Source: Amaricoccus sp047275745 (GTDB lineage Bacteria > Pseudomonadota > Alphaproteobacteria > Rhodobacterales > Rhodobacteraceae). From it: a stretch of 64,000 bases of DNA. Made by a program: the position numbers and the translations under genes. The stretch covers positions 1-64,000 of the forward strand of contig NZ_JBKQWU010000016.1 of NCBI RefSeq assembly GCF_047275745.1, read 5' to 3'. The notes beneath the pieces were generated by a model. That model saw nothing but the letters and a program-made list of their open reading frames with translations, was not told the origin of the DNA and did not search any database. Positions within the stretch are counted from its first letter, which is position 1. The number at the start of each line of letters is the position of its first letter. Shown one piece after another: positions 60,959 to 64,000 of this stretch.

Positions 60959-61726
60959 ATGCCGCTCGAGATCGTCACCGTTCCGTGTCGGACCGACAAC
61001 TACGCCTATCTGCTGCGCGACACGGCGAGTGGCAAGGTCGCTCTCGTGGACGCGCCGGAGGCGGCGCCGATCCGCGCGGCGCTGGCGGAACGGGACTGGC
61101 CGCTCGACCTGATCCTGATCACGCATCATCACGACGACCATATCGCCGGCGTGGACGAGCTGCGCCGCGCCTTCCGTCCCGAAGTCGTGGGCGCCGCGGC
61201 GGACCGGCGCCGACTGCCCCCCCTCGACCGGGAAGTGGCCGAGGGCGACACGATCGCGGTCGGCGACTCGGTCGGCACGGTCATGGAGGTGCCGGGACAT
61301 ACGGTCGGCCATATCGCCTTCCACTTTCCCGACGGCCCCGCGCTCTTCTCCGCCGACAGCCTCATGGTGATGGGATGCGGCCGGCTCTTCGAGGGCTCGG
61401 CCGAGCAGATGTGGGACAGTCTGACGCGGATGGCCGCCCTGCCGGGTGAGACTTTGGTCTATTCCGGGCATGAGTACGCGGCGGGCAACGCCGCCTTCGC
61501 AAGCGCACTCGACCCGGCGCACGCTCCGACCCGGGAGCGCGCGGAGGCGATCACGGCTGCCCGGGGCCGCGGAGAGCCGACCGTACCGGCCCCGCTCGGC
61601 ACGGAACGGCTCACCAATCCGTTTTTGCGAGCCACCGACCCGGACTTGAAGGCGGCGCTTGGGATGCCTAGTTCATCGGATGCACAAGTTTTCGCCGCGA
61701 TGCGGCGTCGCAAGGACTCATTCTGA
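60959..61726 (+). CDS. gloB: hydroxyacylglutathione hydrolase (glyoxalase II)
   Basis: A 255-aa metallo-beta-lactamase-fold enzyme. The dinuclear metal site is THHHDDH, with further ligands in GHTVGHIAFH, FSADSLMVMGCGR and YSGHEYAAGN; the C-terminal glutathione-binding region ends in FAAMRRRKD. It hydrolyses S-lactoylglutathione, the last step of methylglyoxal detoxification. AAGGAGG before the ATG fixes the start. Confidence 0.94.
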   Translation: MPLEIVTVPCRTDNYAYLLRDTASGKVALVDAPEAAPIRAALAERDWPLDLILITHHHDDHIAGVDELRRAFRPEVVGAAADRRRLPPLDREVAEGDTIAVGDSVGTVMEVPGHTVGHIAFHFPDGPALFSADSLMVMGCGRLFEGSAEQMWDSLTRMAALPGETLVYSGHEYAAGNAAFASALDPAHAPTRERAEAITAARGRGEPTVPAPLGTERLTNPFLRATDPDLKAALGMPSSSDAQVFAAMRRRKDSF

Positions 61727-61918
61727 GCAGGCGCAGCATTTTTTCGCCATCGCCATCCGGCCGATTGCATTCTTTTTGCGCTTTTCCCGTCAGAGGTTCA
61801 TACTCGACCCTTGAAGCGCGTGGACTAGAACCGAAGTTTAACAGGTAACGGGTAGGAAATCCTCTACCCTGCCCGAGCGGGCCGCGAGGCCGGCGGGAAC
61901 ATACGGAAGGACGCGGAT

Positions 61919-64000
61919 ATGCCCTCTTTCTCGAGCACTCTGGAAGCCGCCATCCATAATGCCCTTGGGCATGCCAACCAGCGCAAGCACGAACTCGCCA
62001 CGCTCGAGCATCTGCTGCTCGCACTTCTCGACGAGCCCGACGCCTCGCGCGTCATGAAGGCCTGCGGCGTCGATATCGAGAAACTGCGGAAAACGATTGT
62101 CGCCTTCCTAGACGAGGAGCTGGAGGCGCTCATCTCCGATATCGAAGGCTCCGAGGCCGCGCCGACCACCGGGTTCCAGCGCGTGATCCAGCGCGCCGCG
62201 ATCCACGTCCAGAGCTCCGGGCGCTCGGAAGTGACGGGTGCCAACGTGCTCGTCGCGATCTTCGCCGAGCGGGAGAGCCACGCGGCCTATTTCCTGCAGG
62301 AACAGGACATGACCCGTTACGACGCGGTCAACTACATCAGCCACGGCGTCGCCAAGGATCCGTCCTATGTCGAGTCGCGGCCGGTCAAGGGCGCCGAAGC
62401 CGCGCCCGAACCCAAGGCTCAGGTACAGAGTGGTAAGGAGGCCGAGGAGACCGCGTTGCAGAAGTATTGTGTCGATCTCAACGAGAAGGCCAAGAAGGGT
62501 GACGTCGATCCGCTGATCGGCCGTGACCTCGAGGTGGAACGCTGCATCCAGGTGCTGTGCCGCCGCCGCAAGAACAATCCGCTGCTCGTGGGCGACCCGG
62601 GCGTCGGCAAGACCGCGATCGCGGAGGGCCTCGCGCGCAAGATCGTCGACGGCGAGACGCCGGCGGTCCTCGCGGAGACGACGATCTACTCGCTGGACAT
62701 GGGCGCGCTGCTCGCCGGCACGCGCTATCGCGGCGACTTCGAGGAGCGGCTGAAGGCCGTGATGAAGGAGCTCGAGAACCACCCGAACGCGATCCTCTTC
62801 ATCGACGAGATCCACACCGTGATCGGCGCGGGCGCGACCTCGGGCGGCGCGATGGACGCCTCCAACCTGCTGAAGCCCGCGCTGCAGTCGGGCACGCTGC
62901 GCTGCATGGGCTCCACCACCTACAAGGAGTACCGCCAGCACTTCGAGAAGGACCGCGCGCTTGCTCGCCGGTTCCAGAAGATCGACGTGAACGAGCCTTC
63001 GGTCGAGGATGCGTTCAAGATCCTGAAGGGGCTGAAGCCGTATTTCGAGGATCACCACGAGATCCGCTACACGCTCGACGCCATCAAGTCGGCGGTGGAC
63101 CTCTCGGCGCGCTACATCCATGACCGGAAGCTGCCGGACAAGGCGATCGACGTGATCGACGAGGCGGGCGCGGCCCAGCACCTCCTGCCCGAGAGCCGGC
63201 GGCGCAAGACCATCACCTCGAAGGAGATCGAGGCGGTGGTGGCGAAGATCGCCCGCATCCCGCCGAAGAACGTCTCCAAGGACGACGCTGAGGTGCTGAA
63301 GGATCTCGAAGCCAGCCTGAAGCGGCTCGTCTTCGGTCAGGACAAGGCCATCGACGCGCTCGCCTCGGCGATCAAGCTCAGCCGCGCGGGCCTGCGCGAG
63401 CCGGAGAAGCCGATCGGCAACTACCTCTTCACCGGCCCGACCGGCGTCGGCAAGACGGAGGTCGCCAAGCGGCTCGCCCAGATGCTCGGCGTCGAACTGC
63501 TGCGCTTCGACATGTCGGAATACATGGAGAAGCACACCGTCAGCCGCCTGATCGGCGCGCCTCCGGGCTATGTCGGCTTCGACCAGGGCGGGCTCCTGAC
63601 CGATGGCGTGGACCAGCATCCGCACTGCGTGCTGCTGCTCGACGAGATGGAGAAGGCGCATCCGGATGTCTACAACATCCTGCTGCAGGTGATGGACAAC
63701 GGGAAGCTGACCGACCACAACGGCCGGACGGTGGATTTCCGCAACGTCGTCCTGATCATGACCTCGAACGCGGGCGCGACGGAACAGGCGAAGAACGCGC
63801 TGGGCTTCGGCCGCGAGCGGCGCGAGGGCGAGGACACGGTCGCCGTCGAGCGGACCTTCAGCCCCGAGTTCCGCAACCGTCTCGACGCGGTCATCAGCTT
63901 CGGCGCGCTGCCGAAGGAGGTGATCCTGCAGGTGGTCGAGAAGTTCGTTCTCCAGCTCGAGGCGCAGCTCATGGACCGCAACGTCCAGATCGAGCTCACG
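61919..64000 (+). CDS. clpA: ClpA, ATP-dependent Clp protease ATP-binding subunit (3' truncated by window)
   Basis: 694 codons are present and the gene continues past the right edge; roughly 60-80 residues are missing. The N-domain begins FSSTLEAAIHNALGHANQRKHELATLEHLLLAL, the first AAA+ module has Walker A GDPGVGKTAIAEGLA and Walker B ILFIDEIHTVIGAGATSGGAMDASN, and the second has GPTGVGKTEVAKRLA and LLLDEMEKAHPDV. It unfolds substrates, including N-degron ones passed by ClpS, and feeds ClpP. Start ATG 61919 is preceded by CGGAAGGACG. The 192 bp before it hold no convincing heat-shock promoter. Confidence 0.97.
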   Translation, partial: MPSFSSTLEAAIHNALGHANQRKHELATLEHLLLALLDEPDASRVMKACGVDIEKLRKTIVAFLDEELEALISDIEGSEAAPTTGFQRVIQRAAIHVQSSGRSEVTGANVLVAIFAERESHAAYFLQEQDMTRYDAVNYISHGVAKDPSYVESRPVKGAEAAPEPKAQVQSGKEAEETALQKYCVDLNEKAKKGDVDPLIGRDLEVERCIQVLCRRRKNNPLLVGDPGVGKTAIAEGLARKIVDGETPAVLAETTIYSLDMGALLAGTRYRGDFEERLKAVMKELENHPNAILFIDEIHTVIGAGATSGGAMDASNLLKPALQSGTLRCMGSTTYKEYRQHFEKDRALARRFQKIDVNEPSVEDAFKILKGLKPYFEDHHEIRYTLDAIKSAVDLSARYIHDRKLPDKAIDVIDEAGAAQHLLPESRRRKTITSKEIEAVVAKIARIPPKNVSKDDAEVLKDLEASLKRLVFGQDKAIDALASAIKLSRAGLREPEKPIGNYLFTGPTGVGKTEVAKRLAQMLGVELLRFDMSEYMEKHTVSRLIGAPPGYVGFDQGGLLTDGVDQHPHCVLLLDEMEKAHPDVYNILLQVMDNGKLTDHNGRTVDFRNVVLIMTSNAGATEQAKNALGFGRERREGEDTVAVERTFSPEFRNRLDAVISFGALPKEVILQVVEKFVLQLEAQLMDRNVQIELT

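Noticed and set aside
61727..61918. A sigma32 promoter before clpA (CTTGAAG at 61810)
   Set aside because: A -35-like match exists, but I find no fitting -10 element at the right distance.

Overview
This is a GC-rich chromosomal window from an alphaproteobacterium, most probably a member of the Rhodobacterales. The evidence is the RegB/RegA/SenC redox locus, the cluster of tsaE, amgK, murU, addB, addA and trxA, an ATP synthase operon without F0 genes (atpH-A-G-D-C), a DUF2794 gene, and complete beta-hydroxyaspartate (BHA) cycle genes. No plasmid, prophage or CRISPR signature is visible. Species cannot be given from sequence reading alone.

Layout. 1-3.2 kb: BHA-cycle operon for glyoxylate assimilation (bhcA, bhcB, start of bhcC, leftward) and its divergent IclR regulator bhcR. 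3.2-8.1 kb: a cupin, an ionotropic-glutamate-receptor-like channel, a VOC protein, a nucleoside deaminase-like amidohydrolase coupled to purine nucleoside phosphorylase, and a small membrane protein. 8.1-13.4 kb: hslV and hslU separated by an AAC(6')-like acetyltransferase and a PPOX-fold gene, then pfkB and an AT-rich orphan gene. 13.4-19.1 kb: rimP-nusA-ylxR-infB. 19.2-24.4 kb: regA, senC, regB and a multi-PAS protein. 24.5-33.5 kb: tsaE-amgK-murU-addB-addA, every junction overlapping, then trxA. 33.5-36 kb: decayed transposase sequence, a CPBP protease and a sulfotransferase. 36.4-43.3 kb: accD-folC, ilvD, a lipoprotein, prolyl aminopeptidase, ubiG and tRNA-Leu(CAA). 43.4-54.8 kb: gap, a GlpR-type regulator, a uronate dehydrogenase-like gene, a GNAT, a LysR, a lysozyme-like lipoprotein, an AEC permease, hspQ, a D-threonine aldolase-like gene with gamma-glutamyltransferase, DUF2794 and an orphan membrane protein. 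55-64 kb: the atp operon, a methyltransferase, gloB and the start of clpA.

How the genes work together. BhcA, B, C and D would turn two glyoxylates into oxaloacetate, with BhcR sensing the state of the pathway. RegB/RegA senses redox state, and SenC is the copper chaperone for terminal oxidase assembly. AmgK and MurU recycle cell-wall MurNAc, AddAB repairs double-strand breaks, and ClpA, HslUV and HspQ handle protein quality control.

Most of the window is conserved core genome. The parts most worth a second look are the glutamate-receptor-like channel with an atypical pore loop, the AT-rich orphan at 12.4-13.3 kb, the kinase-like PAS protein beside RegB with its 12-bp repeat, and the palindrome abutting the bhcR start codon.
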